In this document: positions 24,391-36,955 of the stretch, piece after piece
Layout of the letters: every line of letters begins with the position of its first letter
Numbering within the stretch: the first letter of the stretch is position 1
Origin: Punica granatum
Lineage: Eukaryota > Streptophyta > Magnoliopsida > Myrtales > Lythraceae
DNA: 64,000 bases
Assembly (NCBI RefSeq): GCF_007655135.1
Contig: NC_045130.1
Coordinates: forward strand, 5,704,001-5,768,000
Direction of reading: 5' to 3'
Made by a program: the position numbers and the translations under genes
The notes under the pieces: model-generated
Told to the model about the DNA's origin: nothing
Seen by the model: only the letters and a program-made list of their open reading frames with translations
Database searches by the model: none

Positions 24391-26580
24391 CTCATGGGCG
24401 GAGGAGGGGATAGGGGAATATAGGAATGGAAGGGTCACTAAAAAACGCAATCCGTAAAAATCGAACGTAAAACCTCATGTTATTAGGTCAAGAATGAGCG
24501 ATAATGTACCAAACCCCCCTTTCTCCATTGTTCTCATGCTTTATATTTTTACAATGTGAATATAAATTAATCGATACGAATGTGTACTGAGAAGTTTGCA
24601 AGAAAAGAAAAGCAGTTGGTACATACTGCAATAGATTGATGGTGCGCCATAGCAAGAATAATTGGTGGCACATAAAGTCGTGGCACGTAAAATCAACTGT
24701 TTTCAAATCATGCCGGCCGAGCGGTCACTATTTTTGTTACTTTCGATTGGAAAAGGGGAAACATAGATATTCGATGGGTTGATGCATGATATGATTTATT
24801 TGGAATCAGGTAGACATCCACTTTAATGGCGGTGAGTGTAGGGTAAAAGGCCACCTTTCGCGTCAAAATGAGGCATTTTCGCTAATTAATTGGCAATCAA
24901 TTCACCGATTATAATTGCCCATCTAAGTTGTCATTTATTAAGACATATTTCACCAAGAAAATGTAAGAATTAAAACCATCTATCTACAAAGAGATGAATC
25001 CCAAGTCGTGGGACATTTTTTTGACGTCAAATTTCTAAATAATGACGAAGCAGATACACCCTTCGAAGAGAAAATAATATTCAGCAGATGTTACTCGTCA
25101 TCAACTGTGAATCAATACCCAAATCATATGATAGCAAGTAAGATTTTAACCATATTTACGTTAGGTGTTAGAAATACTTAAAAGCTATGTCTCAATATAA
25201 AAATAATTCAAGATAAGTGACAATGCCAATCGAGAATCAAGCAGGTTCTACTGGCCAGCTTCATTATCCATCGAAAGATTCCTTCCCCAGACTTCACTTG
25301 CATGAGTTTCAAATCAAGGTGTAATGTTTTACACTTGATTCTTTTAATATATATGTGAAATGTATGTTTGTATGTTGCGCAGTACACGTATGTACATCTT
25401 TTTGTATGTATTTATAGATTTTTTGAATGAAATGAGATTCTTTTGGATAGAAATTAAAATTTCCCCCCGTGGAAAATGCTTTGTTTATGACATAATCATG
25501 AAGTGCGAAGAGAATATATGTATATATATATATATATACATATATTAGACTATTAGTTTGGAATGATCACAGACTCGCATATATATGTAATATTCTTTTG
25601 GATAAGTCCCATGCAAAGCACAATATATATAATCAACAATGACAGCACGTAGAGGAAAGCTTAGGATCGATCACGACCTGCAAACCCTAGCTAACCTCAG
25701 TCTGTATTAGTCTTATTGCAAAAAAGAAAAGAAAAAAGAAAAAAAAAGTGTTCATTAATTATCAACTCGTTTGGAAATTTAAACTTATGGATCGAATCAT
25801 ATTAATGCATCTATTGTTAGACGAATACGTACACGATATATTCTTCAATTGTCATCGTTTGGCACTTTGAATTAATGGGACTACGAAGTTGCAGATAATG
25901 TTGTATCGTGTTAAACTTATGTGGTCTAGCTCGTCACCACAAATCAAAACCTCTCTCTATAAAAAACCTAAGTTTAGGCAACTTAAAATTATAGAAAGTT
26001 CATGGGTCGACCGAACTCCAACATTAGCAACCATTGATTGCACTGTGGACCACATTAATCTCGTACTGTACGTTTCCCGTGTGTATATGTCTTGTTCGTA
26101 TATTAATTATTAGAGGTAGTCCAACTCGGATAGATCGATCATCTCTAATTATTGTCTACCAAAGTGTATGCCGAGATCCTTCCATGTCACGGTTGTGTCC
26201 GCTCAATCGATCCCACTGGTCATGTACAATAAAATTTACACGGTTGTTTAGATAATAAATAAATTATAACCTTAAAACTGATAGATAAATAAACAATATT
26301 AACATTGAAATATTAGTTAAATATACGACGGTATGAATAATTTGAAAGTCTATGACGCTATAAGAAAAGTGAATAAATCCGATAATACCTTATGTAGACC
26401 CACAATCATGTGCACATTCTTCTGTTTGAGCAAGAACGTACATGTGCGTGAGGGACCATTACATGCATCATGGTCGTACCTATACATGCTACTAATGGGC
26501 ACAATAATAAATATATTAGTCAAATTCTCTCCTACGATTGGTGTAGAAATTAAGCTAGACCCATATACGTCCTAAGTTAT

Positions 26581-26585
<5 letters not shown>

Positions 26586-26613
<28 letters not shown>
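26586..26613. repeat. (AT)n microsatellite
   Basis: An uninterrupted run of about 14 AT units. Confidence 0.9.
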
Positions 26614-26617
<4 letters not shown>

Positions 26618-26880
26618 CGGTAGACAGATATGAGTTCATATAAACACACGCATGCACAATATAATCTCTTCTTTGTCTATAAAATTTTACGACTTACAGA
26701 AAGAAAGACTCGTTGACGAAAAAATCTTACAAATGAGACTAAGCTACGTCGCGAAAAAGACATCAGCTTGGGTAGGACGGATTCAGATCTCCATCGTATA
26801 GTTCACTTATTGCACTGCTAGGAAAACTTCCAAGATATGGTGGGGGCCAAATTGCATAATTGAAGTGTGCGAATTTCTCT

Positions 26881-26883
<3 letters not shown>

Positions 26884-26926
<43 letters not shown>
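26884..26926. repeat. Compound (CA)n(TA)n microsatellite
   Basis: About 13 CA units run directly into about 8 TA units. The same CA-then-TA compound order appears at 28280-28309. Confidence 0.9.
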
Positions 26927-28279
26927 GTTTAACACGTATAGCTTTAACTGTAGTTTTAAGATGCTCAACTCTGAACTAATTAACAAGTAATAAGCTGCCA
27001 AAGCAATAGAGAGTGGCTCATAATGATTTATATATGCGACAAAGATACACATATGAAGCCAAAAAGAAGAATATCAACTTTTCCTCTCAAGATTTCCTGA
27101 TCATATAATATTCGATTTTTTGGTCCTATTAGAGTCAAAATTTGAAGAACTATTCCTGTAAATTTTCCAGTTTAAACATATGCAAGACTCAATATCCGCA
27201 AGCAGTTTGACACAATTTCTTTTATAATTATTAAAAATCTTTACAAATGTATAATTATTTTTTATGATAGTTTAGTATATATGAATTATTTTATATTTAT
27301 TAAAAAACACATAATTATTTTGTATAGCTAAAATATTTTTTATTATTTAATATTAAATTATATGATTAATAATTAAGAAAAGAAACAGCGAGAGGAGAGA
27401 AAGAAGAGAGAATGGATTTTGGATAGTTAAAAATAACATGAATGAACTAAATTATTCTAATGATTTCTAATTTTCGATCTCATTTTATTATAGGGCGAGT
27501 GGAAAACAAATGTTATTCCAACAAATTTCTCTTTTAATTTATGATATAGATAAATATAAATATAAATAACTTACCTCTCTCGAATATTCGACTATAAGGG
27601 TTAATTCAGACAATATATGACCACCATAAAATGAATGAATAAATAAGTAACACCACACATCGTCCATTCCTAATTAATTGAAAAAAGGGGAAAAAAAAAA
27701 GTTGCCTCTTTTTCTGATAAGCCCTGGCTCCAATAGCATATACTGACCACATAACCCGACAACCATGTGTCTACAAATGTTTCATTGCTGGAGATGGTTC
27801 TCAGTGACCACCGCATATCAGTCTGCTTAAGAGATTAAACTGACATGTATGAAATTTTGAGATAATTATACAGTCGTCTATTTTAAAATGCCGTCGATCT
27901 TGTAAGATGATGATATCGCATAATAAGTTACTAATACATGATACTATGAACGCGGAGGCAACCGGCCCTCGACAAATAACTAACTTCTCAATGTCCTAAA
28001 CATATTCCAAATTTTGTTTCTGTCAAAAATAATGCTCTTGGCTGTCGGTAAGATTGCAATATTTTGGGTGTCAGACAGTGCCAAATGAATTGCAGAGAGC
28101 ACCCAAAATTCCATTTGGTATCCTATCTTTCCCTCCCCCACAGGGCAGCAAGAGCACATCAATCAACATAATGGGGGCAACACCTTGTGCTTCCATGATG
28201 CAGCTTCCTACATCCTCTCGAAAAAACGCACTCTTACGTGGACGATATGATACGGAAAGATGTTTTCAATCAGATTAAT

Positions 28280-28309
28280 CACACACACACACACACATAT
28301 ATATATATA
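28280..28309. repeat. Compound (CA)n(TA)n microsatellite
   Basis: CA repeats followed by TA repeats, about 50 bp from the left target-site duplication of the SINE. Confidence 0.85.
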
Positions 28310-28361
28310 ACTTTTAAATTCTCCAAAATGATGTACACGTCCATGTGGGTCTCACGAAAGA

Positions 28362-28589
28362 ACACACGGTATCTTTTTTTTTTGTTTTGTTTTTGCTAAT
28401 CCGGGGTATCTAGGATTCGCCCGACTAATCTCCGAGGCTCCGTGAATCCCCGGCTACGCACGGAGCGGGTAATCACGTCAAAGGTGCTCCGGTGGCTCCA
28501 AAGAGTTTCGAATCCGGGATTGGGTGGATACTGGAACTCCTCCTTAACCACTAGGCTAAACCCCTTGGAGTTAACACACACGGTATCTT
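28362..28589 (-). mobile_element. Complete tRNA-derived SINE with target-site duplication
   Basis: The element body is 28376-28575. On the minus strand it has a pol III A box-like TTAGCCTAGTGGTTAAGGAG, a B box-like GGATTCGAAACTC, and a 3' A-rich tail (poly-T with tttgttttgtttttg on the plus strand). It is flanked by a perfect 14-bp duplication, acacacggtatctt, at 28362-28375 and 28576-28589. The sequence resembles the widespread plant Au-type SINE. The perfect flanks suggest a fairly young insertion. It lies about 320 bp upstream of the AKT2 start codon. Confidence 0.85.
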
Positions 28590-28910
28590 ACTGACTTATG
28601 ATTACAGTGATTTGTACGAACCACATCGCTCTTTGTTATTACTCGGGGGATCGATAAATATTTCCGGATTTAAGGACCACACTTTCCTTCCTTGCACTCC
28701 CTCTTGTATTGTCCACACCAACAATGTTATCAATCATGTCACTACTCTTCATGGTCCCATTATGCTCTCCTCCTCATCCTACAACCTCTGTCCTCACACC
28801 TTTCCCATGCTCATCTTCCTCCTTAATTCCCTCAAAGCAAAAGCCTTAATCACTGCAAATTGCTGATAAACCATATCAAGAGACAGACAGTGTCTCTGGT
28901 CTTTCTGTGA

Positions 28911-31900
28911 ATGGAACTGAGGTTCAGTCCTCTCACATACAACATCAACAACCTTGTCCATCACTTGGCCTCGGGTGATAAGACCATGAAGGGGGAAGGC
29001 AAGAGGAGCCACCAGCATGGCGGCACGAAAGCTATGTTGGAAATACGCCACAAGGGAGGGGATCAGGAGGAAGCTGACCAGTCTTATGATCCTTTCCAGA
29101 TGAAGAACATCTCGAAGCTCATCCTCCCGCCGCTCGGCGTCTCGAGCTCTAACCAGAACCCGGTTCAGTCTAAGGGATGGATCATCTCCCCCATGGACTC
29201 GAGATACCGGTATGTGTCCTAATTAACTGTATTAACTGCCAGCTTCCTTCTCTAATAAATATATTCTGTCCTGTTATAGATAAGGTTTTCTATAATAGAT
29301 CTCTTACGAAAATTTAAGCTGATTAGTGGAGAAAGTATATAAATGATACGCAAGAATAGGAAGAGTTACGTAACACATCGAACTTGTAACAATGGTAATG
29401 GGAGACATCCAGTACTAGAGTTATTATTGTACAGGGCATATGGCGATGGACAAAGGTGGACCGGCTCCTGGCATACCCAAAGCTTAATTTTTAAGGCCAG
29501 ATAGATAGGGTTACGCGCTTGACCCGCTACCGACTGATTCTCCTCATGGAATATCGAAATGAAGGTGTTGGGAGGCGTTCATGGTGATGCTGGTGGCGTA
29601 CTCAGCATGGATGTTCCCTTTCGAGGTAGCGTTCCTGAACAAGAACCCGATCAGGGAGCTGTACGTGGCAGACAACATAGTGGATCTCTTCTTCGCGATC
29701 GACATCGTCCTCACCTTCTTCCTCGCCTACATTGACCGACGCACCCAGCTCCTCGTCCGCGACCGCAGAAGCATCGCCATCAGGTCTCCCCCTATTCTAT
29801 TTTATTGTTTCTCTTGCCCTTGACACCAGCTGAAGCCTATACTTACATACTTATTAATCAACCGGTCACATTACAGGTACCTATCGACATGGTTCTTGAT
29901 GGACGTGGCGTCTACCATACCGTTCGAGATGGTGGGTTACATGATCACCGGAAAGCACCGGGTGTGCCTGTCTTACTCGCTCCTCGGAATCCTCCGGTTC
30001 TGGAGGCTCCGGCGGGTTAAGCAACTCTTCACCAGGTTATCATTTAATTTGGGATTTTTTTTATTTTTATTTTTGGATAATTACAATTCATAATATGATT
30101 CCATTCATTGAACCATATCATATAAACATGTACAAATGCATATCCATGTATGCACATATTCTTATTCTCTTCTCACGCAGGCTTGAGAAGGACATAAGGT
30201 TCAGCTATTTCTGGGTCAGATGTGCCAGACTCCTGGCTGTAAGTGTGGAATATTTATTTATTTATTTATTTATTGTACTTCCAAGTAAATATTGAACGAA
30301 ACTGTAAGGTAATGTTCGATCTACCGATCACACGACATGTTGTCGGTCGACCACATAGTAGTTTCTGAATGATCAGGGGAAAATGTGTAGGTGACGCTGA
30401 TGCTAGTGCACTCCGCGGGTTGCCTGTATTATCTGCTGGCGGACCGTTACCCTCATGGGGGGAAGACATGGATCGGGGTGATGAACCCCAACTTCCGGGA
30501 GACCAGCCTCTGGATCCGCTACATATCCGCCATGTACTGGTCCATCACCACCATGACAACCGTTGGCTATGGCGACCTCCATGCCGTCAACACCGTCGAG
30601 ATGATCTTCATCATCTTATACATGCTCTTCAACCTCGGCCTCACCGCTTATATCATCGGCAACATGACCAACCTTGTCGTCGAGGGCACCCGCCGCACCA
30701 TGGAGTTCGTAAGTTTTCCATATTCTATCTCATTTCAGCTCAGCTCTCCAAGTTGATCACTAGGTCATCAGTTCTTGAGTTTCCGCCACTTATGATGCCG
30801 AAGAAAATAGTAAGCTTGTTGGTTATGGTGCAGAGGAATAGCATCGAGGCAGCCTCGAGCTTTGTGTGTCGAAATAGGCTGCCCCCGAGGCTGAAGGAGC
30901 AGATACTCGCATACATGTGCTTAAGGTTCAAGGCCGAGAGCTTGAATCAGTACCAACTGATCGACCAGTTGCCGAAATCAATTTGCAAGAGCATCTGCCA
31001 GCATCTGTTCTTGCCTACCGTCGAGAAGGTTTATCTGTTCAAGGGAATCTCGAGAGAAATTCTCTTGCTCCTGGTACGATTCGATGCCGTCTCTCTCTGT
31101 AGCTCCTGTATGAATCAAGTGAGTCAGAGTACATTCGAAGATTTTGAGGAAAAAAATCAGTTTTCTTGGCCTCAAAGAAAGCTTGTGTCTGTTTGTGAAA
31201 GATAGTTTCTGTTTTTTCCGGTATTGATGTTTCTGCATCTCTTGTTTCGGCCCCGGAAACAAGAACAAACAGACCATAGTGCTCTATTTGAGTTTCAGAA
31301 CATTCAGCAAATTTACGACCGAATATGTTAGAATTTAGAGTGAGATCACCAGAATGAGTTTCAAGTTGGGAGTTTTTGTTTATATAGGTGGCGAAGATGA
31401 AGGCCGAGTACCTACCGCCGAGAGAGGATGTGATAATGCAGAATGAAGCACCTGATGATGTCTACATCATCGTTTCCGGGGAAGTTGAAATTATAGACTG
31501 TGAAATGGAGAATGAACAACTGGTCGGGACCTTAAGATCAGGGGACATGTTCGGAGAGGTCGGGGCACTCTGTTGCAGGCCTCAACATTTCACTTTCCGT
31601 ACAAAGACTCTTTCGCAGCTGCTCCGGCTGAAAACGACTGCTCTTATCGAGGCGATGCAAAGCAACCAAGAAAACAACATAACCTTACTCAAGAACTTCC
31701 TTCAGGTAACCCTCTGGGAGATAATTCATCTTTTCGGCGAGATTTCTCGATCTTGTTTGATGACTCTGACAATGGCACCAATCCTTTCCGTTAATATTGG
31801 ATAGACTTCTTGCACATTGATCCAAAATTGTAAGTTCATTGGTGAAGGCTTGATGAAAACATTTATGTTTCTCCACTTAATGAATCATGAGTGGTTTCGA

Positions 31901-33274
31901 TGCAGCATCACAAGAAGCTTAAGGATCTGAGAATCGGAGACTTACTAGTTGACGGTGGAGAAGAACAGGACGACCCGAACATGGATTTCAACTTGCTGAC
32001 TGTTGCTAGTACAGGAAATGCTGCATTTCTTGATGAGCTTCTCAGGGCGAGGTTGGACCCCGACATTGGAGATTCCCAAGGAAGGACACCCTTAGTATGT
32101 TGTCGAATTTTACTTCTGAATCGAACTCTTTCCAATGTAAAACTGATGACAAAAGTAAGTGACTTTTTGTTTAATATGTTTGTGTTTACGCTTATCAGCA
32201 CATAGCAGCATCACATGGTCACGAAGAGTGCATTTGGGTCCTCTTACGGCATGGATGCAATGTACATTTACGGGGTAAACATTGCTACTCAGCATTTTTT
32301 TCGACAATTTTTTGTTACATGATTGATCTATTTTTGACGACTTTCATCTATTCCAGTCCTGATCGTTCCTGACTGCAAATCAAGCCAATCGGTTTTTGTA
32401 GGATCCCAAGCCTGATTGGCCCTTTCTATCGGCGTTAGCGTACTATAATGATTCATTTTGTTTGCAGACGTGAACGGTGACACTGCTTTATGGCACGCTA
32501 TATCATCAAACCAGCTCTCAATATTTCGGATTCTCTACCACTGTGCTGCTACTTCTGATCCATATATTGCCGGTGACCTATTATGCACCACCGCAAGAAG
32601 AAATGATATCCCCGTGATGAAGGAACTCCTAAAGCACGGACTGAATGTTGACTCTAAGGATCGTCAGGGATCGACAGCAGTGCAGATTGCCATGGCACAG
32701 AACAACATTGAAATGGTTAATTTGCTCGTGATGAATGGCGCGAATGTAGTCGATGCAAACTCGTATGACTTTTCCCCAGACACTTTGAACGAGATGATAG
32801 GACGGAGAGAAGTAGGGCATCGGATCGTTGTCCCAGATGCTACTGAAACACGGGAGATGCCGGTCGAGGGGCAGCGAGAGGAACGAGAGCCTATGGCGGA
32901 AATACTCAATAGAACTGGTTACCCGAGGGTGAGCATATACAGAGGCCATCCCATGGCAAGAAAAGGAAGCGGTCGCATTGAGGCTGGGAGGCTGATACGA
33001 TTGCCAAGTTCAATCGAAGAACTCAAAAGCATAGCAGGTATGGAACTTCGAACTTCGGCTTGCTCTAGAGTATGTCGTCAATACATATAGCAGTTCTAAG
33101 GCTAGAGATTTACAAATGAGACGCATTGCTGTTCTCTCATCTTTTACAGGTGAGAAGTTCGGTACTGATGTGAGTGATGCAACGATAACCAACGAAGAAG
33201 GTGCAGAGATCGACTGCATCGAAGTAATCAGAGATAACGATAAACTTTTCATCGTCGAGAATCATGATCTATAG
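28911..33274 (+). CDS. AKT2: Shaker-type K+ channel AKT2/3
   Basis: Eleven exons join in phase to 856 residues: 28911-29209, 29565-29783, 29877-30035, 30181-30238, 30391-30708, 30834-31073, 31388-31705, 31906-32094, 32199-32274, 32468-33037, 33150-33274. AKT2 is a weakly rectifying K+ channel of phloem and mesophyll plasma membrane. Visible: [16 protein letters not shown] and [12 protein letters not shown] before S1; S1-S4 with the sensor [20 protein letters not shown], keeping the AKT2-type Lys (K221, Ser in KAT1); pore TVGYGD (302-307); cyclic-nucleotide-binding fold with [17 protein letters not shown]; ankyrin repeats from about 620; and the C-terminal KHA domain (GEKFGTDV...[16 protein letters not shown]). 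It is longer than Arabidopsis AKT2 (802 aa) because of a longer N-terminus and an extended stretch between ankyrins and KHA. The start is the first in-frame ATG of exon 1. No lesion is seen. Confidence 0.96.
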
Positions 33275-35673
33275 TGCGACAGCAAGTTGATGTCTTGTGT
33301 CAATTGCAGGGATCCGGTAAATGTGAATGTGATGTTGCAATTTTGAGTCATCCTATCTCTAAATGAGATATGAGATGTCTTGTATCGGGAAAATGCATCT
33401 CAAATCTCGAGTAGCTAGTGAAAACATACATCGGTATTTTTACCTCAGTGCCAATTATTGAAGTCTTCAAGTCTGTATAGTGAGCTTAGGCACGCCAAGA
33501 ATTACTACTATTAGCCTATTTCAAGTTCCTTCTCATTTCTCACATCCCGCATGACGCTGCACGATCCCATGGTCCGCCGGAACACCCGCTCCTGCAGGCC
33601 CCACCGGCACGTCGATTCTGCGGCCGTACTTTGGCACAAGTGGTATGCACAAGATTTCCGTGTCATGAAGTGCCATTTATATGGTCTGAAGTTTCACGTT
33701 GAGTGGGAGAGAGGGGAGGCTGCTGTCTTCACTGGCTTTGGTTTTGATTTAGATTCGAGAGTGACGTTTGGATGGAAGTGTTGTCCTTTCCACTTCATGA
33801 ATGTGCCGCTTATAATGGACTTAGGCCCCGGATCCCACCGAAGGACAATGTGCTGCTCAAAATCTTTTCATGATGCCGATCGAAAAATCAGAAGATGAGA
33901 GAGTACTTTTTACGAGCCCTCTAATCGGAGGATTCATTCGACTCCCTTGTTTTCTTCTTTTCATCAATTTAATCAGAAAACCAGAATACTTTTTTTTTTT
34001 ATCGAAATTAGACAGTATAGGCGTTTTGATATAGATGTACATTCGAATCGAGTATAACATAGAAAATATAGTTGTAAACTATTCGAGATGCCGATGGTCG
34101 TGGGTCACGAGGCGAGACATTATTGAAACCACACAGTTTACATCATTCTAATTCATAAACTTTTCTTTTGAATCGAGTATAACATCAAAAAAATGTGCGG
34201 AGTTCTTGTTTGGTGCCCTTTTGACCTTTTTTACCAACTTGATTGATTAAAATGCATTCCATTAATCCTTTGGTTGTCGACCGACCGACCAAGAAGTCTT
34301 TTTGGGTCTCAAACTTCTTTTCATAGCATTAGCCCATTGAATCGATCATTCTCTACCGCGCTTTATGTCCACGCAACATATCAACGAATGTGATCATTTC
34401 CCAGATCGTTAATTCAGTTATAACTAGCAACTTTATTTTGAGCGCTATAGAATGAGTTAATAAAACCGACGGGATTCCGAAAAAAAACTAATCTAGTAAA
34501 TGATTAATCTTTAGAATAACACACCTTTTGGTTCTCATTCTTTCAGCTGCAACATTTTCTATGGGCTGCAATTAAAAATTCGCGCCTTAAGCATGGATCA
34601 GAACAACGGAGAACTGCTACACATCTCATGCATTCATCATATAAAGTCAGTACATTGCATATGATAAATTAGTTTTGTTTAATTTAGTTTAATTAGTTTA
34701 TAATTAACCCTTAATAATAATTATATTTTGATTGTTGAAGTGTCTAAAAGAGAGAGAAAAAGAGAGAATCTGCATTGCAAATATCAATCAATCTCCATGC
34801 ACAAAGCCCCATCATTCTTTTGGCCCCCCAATCATACCTTTTTTCCCCCCCTTAACCACATGGTATTTGTAACCTCCATAAATCCTCTCTAATTTGGATC
34901 GGAGCTGGATTGCCACACTAAACAGTAAAACTGCCAGAGCGAATTTTCCCTTTTCACAAAAGATATATCCAAAATATTATTAATTAAGATAAATATGTGT
35001 CAAACTTTTTGAACCAATCCATATTGATTCTGATTAAATCATTTTAGGCGTGCTTTGAGAGTGTTGTTGCTAATATAAAAACGATGACAACAAATGTAAA
35101 ATAATAAGTGCTGATATACGATATAACAATTTAAAACTGCTGAAATTAAAATTAATATTTGAAATAGAGAATAAGCGAAAGCAGTGTTTATAAGTATATA
35201 TTAACCTACTAAGAAATTTTACAATTCCAACCACTAAAACTAATCAAATCATGATTTTATAATAATTCACCAAACACTATTTTTATTAAAAAAATCAATA
35301 AGAAAAGTATATTCAACCGCCGTGGCCCCAAATAAAACCTTAATCAAGTAACCAAATCAATCAAAGGGTAATGGAATCGAGAGAGGCCTTCAGCATATAT
35401 GAATGTTTCTCCGATCCTTTTAAAGTAACGGTCCTGACATATCTCAATTGTCATATCATTTATTTTTTTTTTGAAGTTGGTATATGGTGATTATGGAAGT
35501 GAGACCGGCCCACAAGAGGCCTTTATCCAAGATATTCCAACATCTACCGAACTTATAATCATAAGCATGAGATTCGATTTAACAATGGCTCGTGAAAATG
35601 TGTCGATTCACTGTGATGTGTCACATTTTAAGATAGACAGATGCAACAAGAGCTCATTACTCGAGTTTTGATA

Positions 35674-35852
35674 GTTATATATTTTTTGGTGTGAACCCTA
35701 GTATTCGAAAGCCCAATTGGATCCCGACTAATCTAATCAAGTCTGGTCGGTACATTAAGGAGTAAAGCTCTCTTAGTGTAGATTTTATGCATTCATAAGA
35801 ACTCGAAATTGAGACTTCAACTAATTCACAATAGTTTATGGTTATATATTTT
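35674..35852 (-). mobile_element. SINE copy with 12-bp target-site duplication
   Basis: The body 35686-35840 begins on the plus strand with ttggtgtgaaccctagtatt and is flanked by gttatatatttt at 35674-35685 and 35841-35852. The opening phrase recurs at about 35892 and 49098, so it marks a family. Read on the minus strand it ends in the A-rich side. The pol III boxes are weak, so the copy may be 5'-truncated. Confidence 0.6.
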
Positions 35853-35882
35853 ATTAGGTTTGTTTCTATATTATTTTATTAG

Positions 35883-36055
35883 GTTTTTTTTGTGTACTTT
35901 GGTATTCAGAGCCTAATGGGATATGACTAATCCAGTCGGAAGATCAAGTATTAAAAGTTATTTTCTCTCCCAACAAGTGCGCTTTCCGAAATTCAAACTT
36001 ATATTCTCCTCCTTACGGTGGTGAGTTACTTACCGTTCAACCAACACTTTTATTT
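35883..36055 (-). mobile_element. Second SINE-like copy, same family
   Basis: On the plus strand it starts gttttttttgtgtactttgg and tattcagagcctaatgggat, matching the family phrase. On the minus strand it has an A box-like TTGGTTGAACGGTAAGTAAC and a B box-like AAGTTTGAATTTC. The target-site duplication is not clear (about ttttatt on both sides). Confidence 0.5.
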
Positions 36056-36589
36056 ATTGTTTGTTTAGGTTCTTACGGAGAGGTAATTAGACATTAAATT
36101 CTTTTTGGCCTCGTCCCTAACAACCAAAACTACCAAATGTGACTAGAAAACAAAGAGCGATAAAGGGGAGTCATGGGGATTCCCCCACCCCTCTCCCTCT
36201 CTCACTCTCTTTTAACCTTTGCTAATATATACTTACATATATATCCCTAAGCAAAAAGAGTTAACTCGCCATTCTTTTTTCTTTTCTTTTTTCCTCCCCC
36301 CCAAAAATGTGTTTTACTCGCTCGTTCATTATGAATCCAATCTAAGTCGTGACTAGATTGGACCGGTTTCTATCCTAATTCTATTTGAAGATCGTGTGAA
36401 GTAAATTACAACGGATGCATTCTGAATCGTGTTTGAAGATCGAGAGAAGTAAACTATAGTGAATGCATTAAATTGAATGTACATAGATGACTAGATTGGA
36501 TCTATATTGTCAACCATAATTCCGTACATAATCTGAGGAAGCTATGACCGTTATCGACTTATAAAAAAAAATTATCAAAAGAGTGCAAT

Positions 36590-36690
36590 GGTACACGCTA
36601 TCGTCTAATAATTAAAAGGTTGTAGGTTCGATCCCGATGGAACTATATGTATTCTAAGGAAAAAAAAAAAAGGGAACGGAAAAAAAATAG
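36590..36690 (+). mobile_element. Short tRNA-like SINE
   Basis: gcaatggtacacgctatcgt resembles an A box region, and ggttcgatccc is a perfect B box (GGTTCGANNCC) about 40 bp downstream. The unit ends in aaggaaaaaaaaaaaa and another A-run. It cannot fold as a normal tRNA: there is no clear acceptor stem. It is about 260 bp upstream of the BPS1-like gene. Confidence 0.5.
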
Positions 36691-36955
36691 ATTCTCTCAA
36701 TGATCATTCCCTCCACTCTGCAGGAAGCACCCATGATAGCCCCCATCAATCCCTTTCACTGAATAGAAAACCTCAGAAACACTTCAATTTTTTGACTATA
36801 AAACCGTAGACATACAAATATACATACATAAATATATAGGCATACATGCATTTATATATATATATATATATATATTTATATACACACCCGCCTCTCTATC
36901 TCTCTTCCAATCTCCATCACTTTTTTCTCTTCAACTCCAAACCTCTCCCTTTCAG

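Larger units (their letters stand above)
24391..28361. other. AT-rich intergenic region upstream of AKT2
   Basis: About 4 kb without a credible gene. It contains several microsatellites and AT-rich stretches; 27200-27400 looks like MITE debris. None of the short open frames has a recognisable domain or splice partners. Confidence 0.5.
33275..36955. other. Intergenic region between AKT2 and the BPS1-like gene
   Basis: It contains the AKT2 3'UTR, SINE copies (entries below) and an (AT)n tract at 36851-36880 just before the next gene. An open frame at 33551-33898 (115 codons, plus strand) is moderately GC-rich and ends with CHLYGLKFHVEWERGEAAVF-type sequence. I do not recognise it and cannot support it as a gene. 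Confidence 0.45.

Noticed and set aside
24391..28361. Possible CRISPR-like or tandem arrays in the AKT2 upstream region
   Set aside because: Only simple microsatellites are present; no regular repeat-spacer pattern, and the DNA is eukaryotic.
33551..33898. 115-codon frame downstream of AKT2
   Set aside because: No recognisable domain, no splice partners, lies in the AKT2 3' flank.
36620..36640. Perfect B box suggesting a tRNA gene
   Set aside because: No cloverleaf stems can be drawn around it and it ends in a poly-A tail, so it is called a SINE-like unit.
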